Assembly: GCA_034432555.1 (NCBI GenBank)
Contig: DAOUBW010000026.1
Span: 1 to 64,000 of the forward strand
Direction: 5' to 3'
DNA from: CP2-2F sp034432555
GTDB lineage: Bacteria > Chloroflexota > Anaerolineae > Aggregatilineales > UBA2796
DNA length: 64,000 nt
Shown: positions 57,270-64,000 of the stretch, one piece after another
Numbering within the stretch: position 1 is the first letter of the stretch
How the letters are laid out: each line of letters opens with the position of its first letter
Made by a program: the position numbers and the translations under genes
The notes under the pieces: generated by a model
Told to the model about the DNA's origin: nothing
What the model saw: the letters and a program-made list of their open reading frames with translations, nothing else
The model's database searches: none

Positions 57270-57363
57270 ACCCTAAATCCCGCCCCGCGTGCAGGGCGGG
57301 ACTTCAACAGCACTTCTGATTCGCTTTGCCCGCTGGCGAGCAAAGGGCTAGGGATAAGGGTAA
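57270..57363 (+). repeat. Palindromic intergenic repeat, copy D
   Basis: It runs CCCTAAATCCCGCCCCGC, GTGCAGGGCGGGACTTC, then CTGATTCGCTTTGCCCGC, TGGCGAGCAAAGGGCTAG and GGATAAGGGT. Arms CCCGCC with GGCGGG and CTTTGC with GCAAAG form the two hairpins. It lies between the convergent P450 and pilin genes, where it might also help end P450 transcription. Confidence 0.85.
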
Positions 57364-57394
57364 ATTGCAGCGGGCAATGATCCACACGCTTGCG

Positions 57395-57440
57395 CCAAAA
57401 ACACACAAGGGCAGCCCGATAAGATGCTGCCCTTGCTGTG
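57395..57440 (-). terminator. Rho-independent terminator after the pilin gene
   Basis: CAAGGGCAGC (57406-57415) pairs perfectly with GCTGCCCTTG (57426-57435) around a 10-nt loop. On the minus strand the stem is followed by TGTGTTTTTG, giving a T tract just after the hairpin. It starts eight bases after the pilin stop codon. Confidence 0.8.
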
Positions 57441-57442
57441 TA

Positions 57443-57595
57443 TCAGTTTGGCAATGCCCCGGTGACTGTGCTGTAGAGGTTGCCCACTGTTGCGCCGAAA
57501 ACGGTCAGGATGATGATAATTACTATGGCAACGAATACGAGAATCATAGCATATTCGACCAAGCCCTGTCCGCTTTCGCTTGGTAGATACAACAT
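57443..57595 (-). CDS. Short Flp/Fap-type pilin
   Basis: This 50-residue protein has a short polar head, MLYLPSESGQGLVEYA, then a continuous hydrophobic helix (about residues 16-35) and ends TVTGALPN. The GQGLVEYA segment with Glu at +5 of the mature helix is the hallmark of Flp-type IVb pilins made by tad systems; cleavage would be before Gly or Gln near residue 9-11. AGGTAGG lies seven bases before the ATG. A strong terminator follows. No tad assembly gene is in the window, so it is an orphan here. Confidence 0.82.
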   Translation of the reverse strand: MLYLPSESGQGLVEYAMILVFVAIVIIIILTVFGATVGNLYSTVTGALPN

Positions 57596-57702
57596 AACGA
57601 CCTACCTTACTTAAGTGCGGATGACAGCCTAAGCGTACTCTGATTCAAGGCGGCTCGGCAAGTTTTCTTAACAATTGCTTGCAAATCTATATGCTAGAAG
57701 AC

Positions 57703-58422
57703 TCATGCTAGGCTGATGTAAATACGCTTGTTGATCTTGCCCTTGCTCTTATAATCCGTCACACGGATTTGCCCAACCTCTGCCGTGTTCCGCACGTGTG
57801 TGCCGCCATCTGCCTGCACGTCCAGCCCGTCAATTTGCACAACGCGCACTTCGGTAATGCCTTCGGGCAACAAGTTGATCTTGGTGCGGATCAGGTCAGG
57901 GATTTGGAAGGCTTCCTCACGTGGCAGAATGCGGACGCCGATCGGGCGGGCGGCTGCCACTTCCGCGTTGATGGCTGTCTCCACAGCGCGCACAAAATCG
58001 CCTTGCAGCGTCTCAAATTCGAAATCCATCCGCCCTTCGCCGGGTTTCATGTTGCCGCCCGTCACTTGTGCGCCGTAATCACGGAAGATGACCGCGCTCA
58101 GGATATGCATAGCGGTGTGCGTCCGCATCAGGCGGTAGCGGCGTTCCCAGTCAAGCTGACCGACTACCGCCGTGCCAACTTCAGGCAATGGTGACTCAAC
58201 CTCTAGGCTGTGAGCGACCTCACCACCTGATTTTTGCACCCTCGCCACGCGGTAAGGGTCACCGTTGATCATGAGTGTGCCAACATCGCACGGCTGCCCA
58301 CCGCCGCCAGGATAAAAGGCAGTGCGGTTGAGCAGCACAGCATGGTTTGCCGCATCAATGTTTGTCACAAGCGCATCAAAGGTCTGGATGTAGCTATCTA
58401 ATGGGTAGAGTAATTCGGTCAT
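57703..58422 (-). CDS. Alanyl-tRNA editing protein, AlaX type
   Basis: The 239-residue protein resembles the free-standing editing domain of alanyl-tRNA synthetase, which removes wrongly attached Ser or Gly from tRNA-Ala. It has the Gly-rich loop TAFYPGGGGQPCD, the zinc motif HTAMH (His102, His106) and DGGTHV with His209. In classical members the position of Asp205 is Cys (CGGTH), so the fourth zinc ligand is replaced. ATG 58422 follows GAGGTG by eight bases; an in-frame GTG lies six bases earlier. The gene lies 12 bases after the glycosidase-like gene. Confidence 0.87.
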   Translation of the reverse strand: MTELLYPLDSYIQTFDALVTNIDAANHAVLLNRTAFYPGGGGQPCDVGTLMINGDPYRVARVQKSGGEVAHSLEVESPLPEVGTAVVGQLDWERRYRLMRTHTAMHILSAVIFRDYGAQVTGGNMKPGEGRMDFEFETLQGDFVRAVETAINAEVAAARPIGVRILPREEAFQIPDLIRTKINLLPEGITEVRVVQIDGLDVQADGGTHVRNTAEVGQIRVTDYKSKGKINKRIYISLA

Positions 58423-58434
58423 GCTCACTTCACC

Positions 58435-59679
58435 TCACGGTTTGGGACGCGGCGGCATTGGTGTATATGGATTGATGCCGTCTAGGATAGGCGGCAGATA
58501 GGCATCGTCACTATAGCGCGGCGCGTTTGCCAGCGCAAAAAAGGCAGGGCGCATCCGCGTCTCAAAGCCGGCATCATTCAACGCCCACCAATACTCCTCA
58601 TTATCAGGCGTCCACTCAGGGTCAGCAAGGTAGAGGACGACCATCAGGCTGATCCAAGGTCGCCAGTGTTGGGCGGCGTATTCATAGGCAGCCACGATGT
58701 AGTCTGCCTGCTGTTGCTCCGAGACGGCGTGCCAGCGGTAGGGGTTAGGCTGTTGCGATCCGTCGGGTGCTGTGATCGTATCACGCTGATCGGTCGTCCA
58801 ACCCATTTCGAGGATGGCAACCTGTTTATGCCCCTCGCCGTTAGCAACCTGCAAGGCGCGCATGACTTCCACATGCCGAAAGACCTGCCAGCTATGCCCA
58901 TCAAGGCGCGGATCATCGGGTGAGGTTTCGGGTGGCAGCGCGTAGCCGGGCGCGTTCAGCCCTAGCACGTCGTGGTAGCGCCCTGCGCCCGCTTCATACA
59001 TCTGTTGCAGATAGAGTGTATCGGGAATGACCTGCGGCGAAAGGCTGCCTGTGGGCGCTAAGCCTGCGGTGATGATCACCGCATTGGGATCGGCGCTGCG
59101 GATGGCGTTCGCGCAGGCTGCCAACACTTTCACGTAGGCGGCGGCGTTGGGCGTCTTGTTCAGCCATTCGCGGTCTAGGTTGGGTTCGTTCCACACCTGA
59201 TAGCCAACGATGCGCCCTTTGTAGCGCGCTGCCAAATCGCCGCAGAACTGCCCAAATGCCACCTCGTCAAAAGGCGGCTCATATGCGTTGCGATCAAGGC
59301 GGATTGCCCAGTCCGGCGGCTTGCCCAAGCGTGCGATCAGCTTCACACCGCGATAATTTGCCTCTGCCACCACCTCATCGGCGTGCGTCCAGCTATCGGG
59401 CAAGCTCAGATCAGGGCGAATGTCCTTCCAGCCGAAAATCTGCTTGGCATATTGAAAGCGCATCAGGCGCACAAACTCGAGATCGCGGGCGCGGGCAGTG
59501 TCATTCCACCACAGGGCAGTATGCACGCCATAGGCGATGGAAGGCAGCTTCTTGTGGCGGATTAGCTCTGCGCCAAGCGGTGAAGGTTGGCGCAGGAAGG
59601 CGAAGCCGAACAGGGCGGCGGCAAAGAGGCTCAGGGCAAGGGCGCTGAGCAGTAGACGATTGCGTGTGCGTTTAAGCAT
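58435..59679 (-). CDS. Membrane-anchored GH-A-type glycosidase-like protein
   Basis: The 414-residue protein has an N-terminal membrane anchor (about 8-29) and an outer TIM barrel of the GH5/GH39 kind. The acid/base is Glu165 in GYQVWNEPNLDREW and the nucleophile candidate is Glu291 in VAILEMGWTT; the Pro-rich end NPYTPMPPRPKP is short. It is a paralogue of the next upstream gene (shared VWNE, ITAGLAPTG-like and GW segments). Both catalytic acids are kept, so it may act on surface or environmental polysaccharide; the substrate is unknown. Confidence 0.78.
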   Translation of the reverse strand: MLKRTRNRLLLSALALSLFAAALFGFAFLRQPSPLGAELIRHKKLPSIAYGVHTALWWNDTARARDLEFVRLMRFQYAKQIFGWKDIRPDLSLPDSWTHADEVVAEANYRGVKLIARLGKPPDWAIRLDRNAYEPPFDEVAFGQFCGDLAARYKGRIVGYQVWNEPNLDREWLNKTPNAAAYVKVLAACANAIRSADPNAVIITAGLAPTGSLSPQVIPDTLYLQQMYEAGAGRYHDVLGLNAPGYALPPETSPDDPRLDGHSWQVFRHVEVMRALQVANGEGHKQVAILEMGWTTDQRDTITAPDGSQQPNPYRWHAVSEQQQADYIVAAYEYAAQHWRPWISLMVVLYLADPEWTPDNEEYWWALNDAGFETRMRPAFFALANAPRYSDDAYLPPILDGINPYTPMPPRPKP

Positions 59680-59741
59680 AGATGTTTTTGGGTAGGGCGG
59701 GAAACATTAGTCTCTCCCGCCCTGTGTGGTAGGGTGCGCTG

Positions 59742-61211
59742 TTATTGTTCGCGGCGCGGACGGCTGCGGAAATCAAGGTCTACGATGCGCTGCCAAACCG
59801 GACGCGGCTGAAAATCGGGCCCAAGGATCGACCATGGGACGTTATCACCCACGGCGCCGCCGATGTTCCAGCCTGCTTGCGCGCCATAGTTCAGATTCCA
59901 GATCATAGCAAGGCGCACAAAGCCCCATTGCTGCATTAGCTCGATTGCCTGCACCGTGAAATTCGCCTGATCCTGCAAGGTGTTATCGGCAGCGAAGCCG
60001 AAGCCATCGCGTAGTTGCCCGCGCCCTTGCAAATCTTCCACACTGGGCCACCCAAACTCGGTGACGCACAGTTTCTTATCGCTGCCGGCGGCACGAATGC
60101 GGTTGGCATAGCCTTCCAGCGTGCTTTTGAATGCCCAACTGTGGTGCGGATTTGACCAAGGTCCGCGGAAGCGTGCCGGTGGATTGCGCTCAGGCAGATT
60201 GTTCCAATCCTGATTGGGCGGCACATTCAAGCCGTTGTGGTGCGCGCCAACGCAATCTACCGTGTTCAGCAAGCCAGCGGCGATGAGCTGATCCATATAC
60301 ACAAAGTCATCGGTGACGGCGCCGGGGATGTTGGCGCCGGTGGGCGCTAAGCCGGCTGAGATCACAATGATGTTCGGATCAATGCTCTTGATGGTGCCGT
60401 AGGCAACCTGAAGCAGTTGTACATAGCGCTGTGCATTGATGGCGGGCGGATTGGTCGTCCATTCGCGGTCAATGTTGATCTCGTTCCAGACTTCAATGGC
60501 GTGAATCTTGCCCGGATAGCGGCGCAGCAGCGCGCTGAGGAAGTCGGCATAGTCCTGTGGGTTGGCGGGCGGTCCATCATTGACATCGGCAACAATGCGC
60601 GCACCGGGATCACGCGCCCAATCAGGCGCTTTGGTGATGCTCAGCAACACCTTCACACCCGAATCGCTCAGCAAGTTGAGGCTGGTATCAAGATCAGACC
60701 AATCAATCTGCCCCTTCACCTTTTCAGTGTCGCGCCAAACCACTTGCGATTTGACCCAATTCAGGCGCAGTTGATCGCGTGCCATCGCCACCCACAGCCC
60801 ATAGACATTGGGATCGGCGTTTTTCTGGACGGCAATGCCCAAGTCAAAATCAAGGTCGCGGATGGGCGCCACGGTGGGCAAGACGCCCGGTGTCGCGGTA
60901 ATGACAATTGGCGGCGGCTCTTGGGTGGGCTGCGCCTGATCAGGTGGTGGGAAGGTTGGGAAAGGTGTCGCGGTAATCTGGGCGACCACCACACTATTTT
61001 CGGCGGCAGGTGGCGGCAGAATGCTGCTGCCACCCGTAGGCAATTCGGCGGCAAGTGCGCCCGTTGCCGCATAGACGGCGATAAAGGTTGCCGCACCAAG
61101 CAGCAGCGTAATGCCCGTCCACGCCATGGCGAAATAGCGCACTTGGCGTCGGTGCATTTGTTGGCGCTGCCGCAGCGCACCTATGTTCATCGTCTCTCGA
61201 ATGCTGCTCAT
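59742..61211 (-). CDS. Membrane-anchored GH-A-type glycosidase-like protein, second paralogue
   Basis: This 489-residue protein has a cytoplasmic N-terminal tail of about 25 residues, one membrane segment (about 28-50), a Thr/Pro-rich linker (about 60-115) and a TIM barrel with LAPTGANIPGAV. The acid/base is Glu244 in EVWNEINIDREW and the nucleophile candidate Glu385 in CVTEFGWPS. The Pro after the acid/base seen in the neighbour is Ile here. An ATG at 61190 is a possible later start. The two paralogues lie 62 bases apart. Confidence 0.78.
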   Translation of the reverse strand: MSSIRETMNIGALRQRQQMHRRQVRYFAMAWTGITLLLGAATFIAVYAATGALAAELPTGGSSILPPPAAENSVVVAQITATPFPTFPPPDQAQPTQEPPPIVITATPGVLPTVAPIRDLDFDLGIAVQKNADPNVYGLWVAMARDQLRLNWVKSQVVWRDTEKVKGQIDWSDLDTSLNLLSDSGVKVLLSITKAPDWARDPGARIVADVNDGPPANPQDYADFLSALLRRYPGKIHAIEVWNEINIDREWTTNPPAINAQRYVQLLQVAYGTIKSIDPNIIVISAGLAPTGANIPGAVTDDFVYMDQLIAAGLLNTVDCVGAHHNGLNVPPNQDWNNLPERNPPARFRGPWSNPHHSWAFKSTLEGYANRIRAAGSDKKLCVTEFGWPSVEDLQGRGQLRDGFGFAADNTLQDQANFTVQAIELMQQWGFVRLAMIWNLNYGAQAGWNIGGAVGDNVPWSILGPDFQPRPVWQRIVDLDFRSRPRREQ

Positions 61212-61255
61212 AAGGTTGTATTTCTCCCTAAGTGTTCGCTTGAATGCGGCGCACG

Positions 61256-63064
61256 CTAGTTCCCACTGCGCGCCACTTGCAGCGTCGTGCGGGCAAGTGG
61301 GTAATCCACTTCGTCTAGCACAGCGCTGATCTGAATATCACGATAAGTGCCATCCGGTGTGAAGGTGAACGGCTGCCCGATCCCTTCGATCTGCTCGGCA
61401 AGCGTCAGCTCGCCAGCACTGGCACGCCAATGCACGGCGAGATCGGCAGGGATTGGCACCAGCCACGTTTGCCCTGCCCGATAGGTTTTATACTGCGCTA
61501 GGATGCGCGTCCCTTGCAGGTACGCACCGTTGGCGGCAAAGTCTGGCACTTGGGCGCCTGCCCAATTGCCAACCAAGAGCGCGCCAAGTCTATCACGCAA
61601 GGCGCTGCTTGTCATTAGCCAGATGGCGCGTGTGAAGCTCCCTTCCACCGATTTATAGCGCACGACGGGCATATTCGCCTCAATGCCGAACTCGGCAACA
61701 TCGGGCGCAAACTGGATTTGCACGGATGTGTTGGCGGGAAGGGTGCCTTCAGGCGTCACGCGCAGGGTAGCCAATGGCGCAAGTGCCTCTTGATAGCTGA
61801 CGGGCAGCCATTGATTGCCTTCCTGCTGAACGCTGCGCGCACTGATCACGGCGTGCAGCTTGGCACGGCTGATCTCGCCAACGGACCAGGCCAAGGCACG
61901 GCGCACCGCGCCCTCCGGCAGATAGTCTCGCGGATCGTGCGGCAGAATCACCTGCACCGTATCGGCAAGCGCGCCGAGTTGCCGCCAGTCATAAGCGCCT
62001 GTCTCAAACTGAGCGCCGTCTAGGGCAGGGAAGGGCAGCACAAGCGTGAGCGTGCGCTGCTCAGCGCGTAGGGCGTCTGCCAGTGCGCTGACGAACACCG
62101 TGTAGCTTTCGCGCAAAGTAGCGGACAGGCTGAGATACTCAAGGGCGATGCCGCTGTAGGGCTGGCTAACAGCAAATTCGACCAAGCGCGTGATGTGCGC
62201 GGCGCGGCGGTCAGGATCGCTGATGAGCGATTCGATCAGGGCGGCGTCCATCGCGGAGTCGGCGCGGTAGTTACGAATAAGCGGCACCACCGCATAGCTG
62301 CGCCCAAAGCTAATCCCAGAAGGCAGGGCGCCATCGAGGGCGCCTTCTGCGTTGGGCAGCAGCCCTGCGGGATGAATCACGTTAGCAATAGCGGCGATCT
62401 CGGGCTTGAATGCCTGTCCCGCTTCGATTACTGCGCTCACGATAGGCACTTGCGGCGCGAGGCGTGCCACAATCAGGGCATCGGGCAGGCGCTGCGCCCC
62501 GTTTAGAACTGTCACCAACGAAAGTTTTTCATCAATCAGGGCGCGTTGGGCAGGGATGAACTGCCAGCGGCGCACCTCAGCATCATAGCCGTACAAATCT
62601 GCGTGGGAAGGCTCTAAACCGCTAGGGATCGCAAGGGCAAGCGTCAGCGAGTCGGGCGGTGTGCCGCGCTGTTCCAAACGGTAGACCTCGCCAAAGGGTG
62701 TAATGGCTTTGGGTAAGGCATCCCGCGCTTGGCGCAGCAAGGGATCGGTTGGTGCGGGCAAGCCGCCAAAAGCAGCCGCTTCTAGGCGGCTGAGGCGGAT
62801 GTTCAAGCTGTTAGTAGAGGCAGCGCTCAGCGTCAGATCGCCAAAGGTCAGGCGGTTTGCCAGCGGCGCGAAGGGCGTGCCAAAAAGCTGCTCGCCAAGC
62901 GAGAAGGGCGGTAGCAAAAGCGCTAAAAAGGTCAGCAGTGCTGCAAAGATCAGGGCGAGGACGCTCAGCGCGCAGCCAAAGCCATTCTGTGAACGGCGCA
63001 GCGGCTGCGAAAGCGTTGCTGTGCGCCGCTTTTCTTTGCTCACTTTTTCCGCTGAAGATGCCAT
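61256..63064 (-). CDS. Membrane-anchored, GH18-like protein without catalytic acids
   Basis: The 602-residue protein has a basic cytoplasmic start, one membrane segment (about 31-52) and a large outer part. The region about 255-420 looks like a GH18 barrel: the strand-4 segment, normally with several Asp and a catalytic Glu (DGxDxDxE), reads YSGIALEYLSLS (303-314), followed by YTVFVSALADAL and LTLVLPFPA. The acid positions are Ser, Ala and Leu, and Glu309 is off register, so it is probably a binding protein. Similarity is weak. It heads the run of three outer barrel proteins. Confidence 0.6.
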   Translation of the reverse strand: MASSAEKVSKEKRRTATLSQPLRRSQNGFGCALSVLALIFAALLTFLALLLPPFSLGEQLFGTPFAPLANRLTFGDLTLSAASTNSLNIRLSRLEAAAFGGLPAPTDPLLRQARDALPKAITPFGEVYRLEQRGTPPDSLTLALAIPSGLEPSHADLYGYDAEVRRWQFIPAQRALIDEKLSLVTVLNGAQRLPDALIVARLAPQVPIVSAVIEAGQAFKPEIAAIANVIHPAGLLPNAEGALDGALPSGISFGRSYAVVPLIRNYRADSAMDAALIESLISDPDRRAAHITRLVEFAVSQPYSGIALEYLSLSATLRESYTVFVSALADALRAEQRTLTLVLPFPALDGAQFETGAYDWRQLGALADTVQVILPHDPRDYLPEGAVRRALAWSVGEISRAKLHAVISARSVQQEGNQWLPVSYQEALAPLATLRVTPEGTLPANTSVQIQFAPDVAEFGIEANMPVVRYKSVEGSFTRAIWLMTSSALRDRLGALLVGNWAGAQVPDFAANGAYLQGTRILAQYKTYRAGQTWLVPIPADLAVHWRASAGELTLAEQIEGIGQPFTFTPDGTYRDIQISAVLDEVDYPLARTTLQVARSGN

Positions 63065-63180
63065 ACGCGCTGCGAAACTTCCTGCCCTTTGACGGGTTTC
63101 TTTACAGATATGAAACGATATTGTAACACTTCCCGCGAACTCTGCAAAGCGTTGGTGGGTCGTGCCCTGCCTACGTCACG

Positions 63181-64000
63181 CTACAGAATACGCTTGCCAA
63201 GCAGGCTGGCAGCAAGCTCGACGGCAGTCTCCGCCGTTTGGTTGCGCTCATCAAGAATTGGGTTGATCTCCACAATATCCATGGAGCGCACCTTGCCCGA
63301 TGACGACAAAATCTCCATGAGCAGGTGCGCCTCACGGTAGCTGATGCCGCCGCGCACGGGCGTGCCAACGCCGGGTGCATCATCGGGATCGAGCGCGTCC
63401 ATATCAAGGCTGACGTGCAGTGCGTCGAGGAAGTTTAGGCGGTCTAGGGCGCGGCGCGTCACCTCAGCGATACCGTGTTCGTCAATATCGGTCATGGTGA
63501 AAACCGAAATGTGGCTTTGGGCAAGGCGCGCGCGCTCAGGCGCGTCCAGATCGCGCACGCCGATCATCACAATTTGCGAGGGCTGCACCTTGGCGCCAGC
63601 ATAGCCAATATTCACCAAGGCAGGTGCGCCCTGCCCGATCAGGGCTGCCACAGGCATCCCATGCACATTGCCTGAGGGTGAAGTCTCAGGGATATTGAAA
63701 TCGCCGTGGGCATCTACCCACACAATGCCCGTCGGACGGCGGCTGGTCATGGCGGAAATGCTGCCCATGCTAATGCTGTGATCGCCTCCCAAGATGATGG
63801 CGAAATCGTCCTCAGGGATACACGCCAAAATTTCGCGGTAGATGGCATTGCAGACCTCTGCCACCGTCTCGACGTGCCGTGCGCGTTCATTGGCGTTGCG
63901 CGAGGCTTGTTCGCGCTCGGTCACTTCTTCCACCACTGGCACGTCAAGATTGCCGCAATCATGCACTGTGCAGCCAAGCCGCTGCAAACGCTCTTGCAAG
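63181..64000 (-). CDS. rocF: Arginase (5' end outside the window)
   Basis: Arginase splits arginine into ornithine and urea with two Mn ions. The visible 272 residues hold all metal ligands: GGDHSIS, WVDAHGDFN and SLDMDALDPDDAPG, plus the family loop GVGTPVRGG. About 30 N-terminal residues are missing because the gene runs off the right edge; a TTG near the edge is internal, not a start. Agmatinase is less likely given the SPSGNVHGMP stretch. No other arginine gene is in view. The 116 bases between this stop and the GH18-like gene show nothing clear. Confidence 0.92.
   Translation of the reverse strand, partial: LQERLQRLGCTVHDCGNLDVPVVEEVTEREQASRNANERARHVETVAEVCNAIYREILACIPEDDFAIILGGDHSISMGSISAMTSRRPTGIVWVDAHGDFNIPETSPSGNVHGMPVAALIGQGAPALVNIGYAGAKVQPSQIVMIGVRDLDAPERARLAQSHISVFTMTDIDEHGIAEVTRRALDRLNFLDALHVSLDMDALDPDDAPGVGTPVRGGISYREAHLLMEILSSSGKVRSMDIVEINPILDERNQTAETAVELAASLLGKRIL

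Noticed and set aside
33515..57363. The four palindromic repeats as a CRISPR array or as insertion-sequence ends
   Set aside because: They are kilobases apart, have different orientations and no spacers, and no transposase gene lies between neighbouring copies.
1..64000. tRNA or rRNA genes
   Set aside because: I found no cloverleaf with a T-loop GTTCRA-type sequence and acceptor stem, and no rRNA-like stretch, by reading both strands; a dedicated tRNA search would be decisive.

Overview
The window looks like a chromosome segment of a Chloroflexota bacterium, most likely from the Anaerolineae side. I infer this from the long Thr-Pro-rich linkers in at least five secreted or membrane proteins, the mix of monoderm-style surface genes and the ribosomal cluster order. 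No 16S rRNA or tRNA gene is visible to fix the placement, and no plasmid, phage or transposase gene was seen.

Region 1 (1-17473, all + strand) is a nearly complete ribosomal super-cluster: tuf (3' end), S10, L3, L4, L23, L2, S19, L22, S3, L16, L29, S17, L14, L24, L5, S14, S8, L6, L18, S5, L30, L15, secY, adk, map, S13, S11, S4, rpoA, L17, truA, L13, S9. It ends in a bidirectional hairpin terminator. infA and rpmJ, usually between map and S13, are missing here. S14 and adenylate kinase carry unusual zinc-site spacings. Hairpins sit in several inter-gene gaps and may tune expression inside the cluster.

Region 2 (17493-22347) holds an orphan BMP-type binding protein and a glycan module (family 2 glycosyltransferase plus polyprenyl-phosphate sugar transferase), followed by a CNNM/CBS membrane protein.

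Region 3 (31551-22344, all - strand) is a tight nine-gene run. A transmembrane VWA/beta-sandwich/FHA protein comes first, followed by a membrane-anchored PP2C phosphatase, MoaC, a MoaD-MoaE fusion, RNase III, a sugar-nucleotide reductase, a nuclease lipoprotein, an M23 peptidase and an unknown secreted protein. The first two genes form a plausible trans-membrane Ser/Thr phospho-signalling pair and are the best candidate for a little-described system.

Region 4 (31642-42578) carries a half-size ABC exporter with a degenerate catalytic position, an L-fucose isomerase-like protein, two large GT39/PMT-like glycosyltransferases sharing a C-terminal beta-sandwich module, a beta-propeller glutaminyl cyclase, an omega-amidase-like hydrolase and small unknowns.

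Region 5 (42731-49459) carries a large histidine-kinase-like protein whose phospho-acceptor His is Gln, coupled to a LysM protein, then gmd-rmd for GDP-rhamnose-type sugar synthesis.

Region 6 (49749-64000) contains a methyltransferase overlapping trpB, a GH13 enzyme with an altered conserved region I, mutM, a cytochrome P450, a short Flp-type pilin gene, an AlaX editing protein, three consecutive membrane-anchored TIM-barrel-type proteins (two GH-A-like, one degenerate GH18-like) and a truncated arginase gene at the edge.

Four copies of a roughly 70-95 bp palindromic intergenic repeat occur at 33515, 49624, 55570 and 57270. Several genes share a TGnTAnAAT extended -10 promoter element with a poor -35 box.
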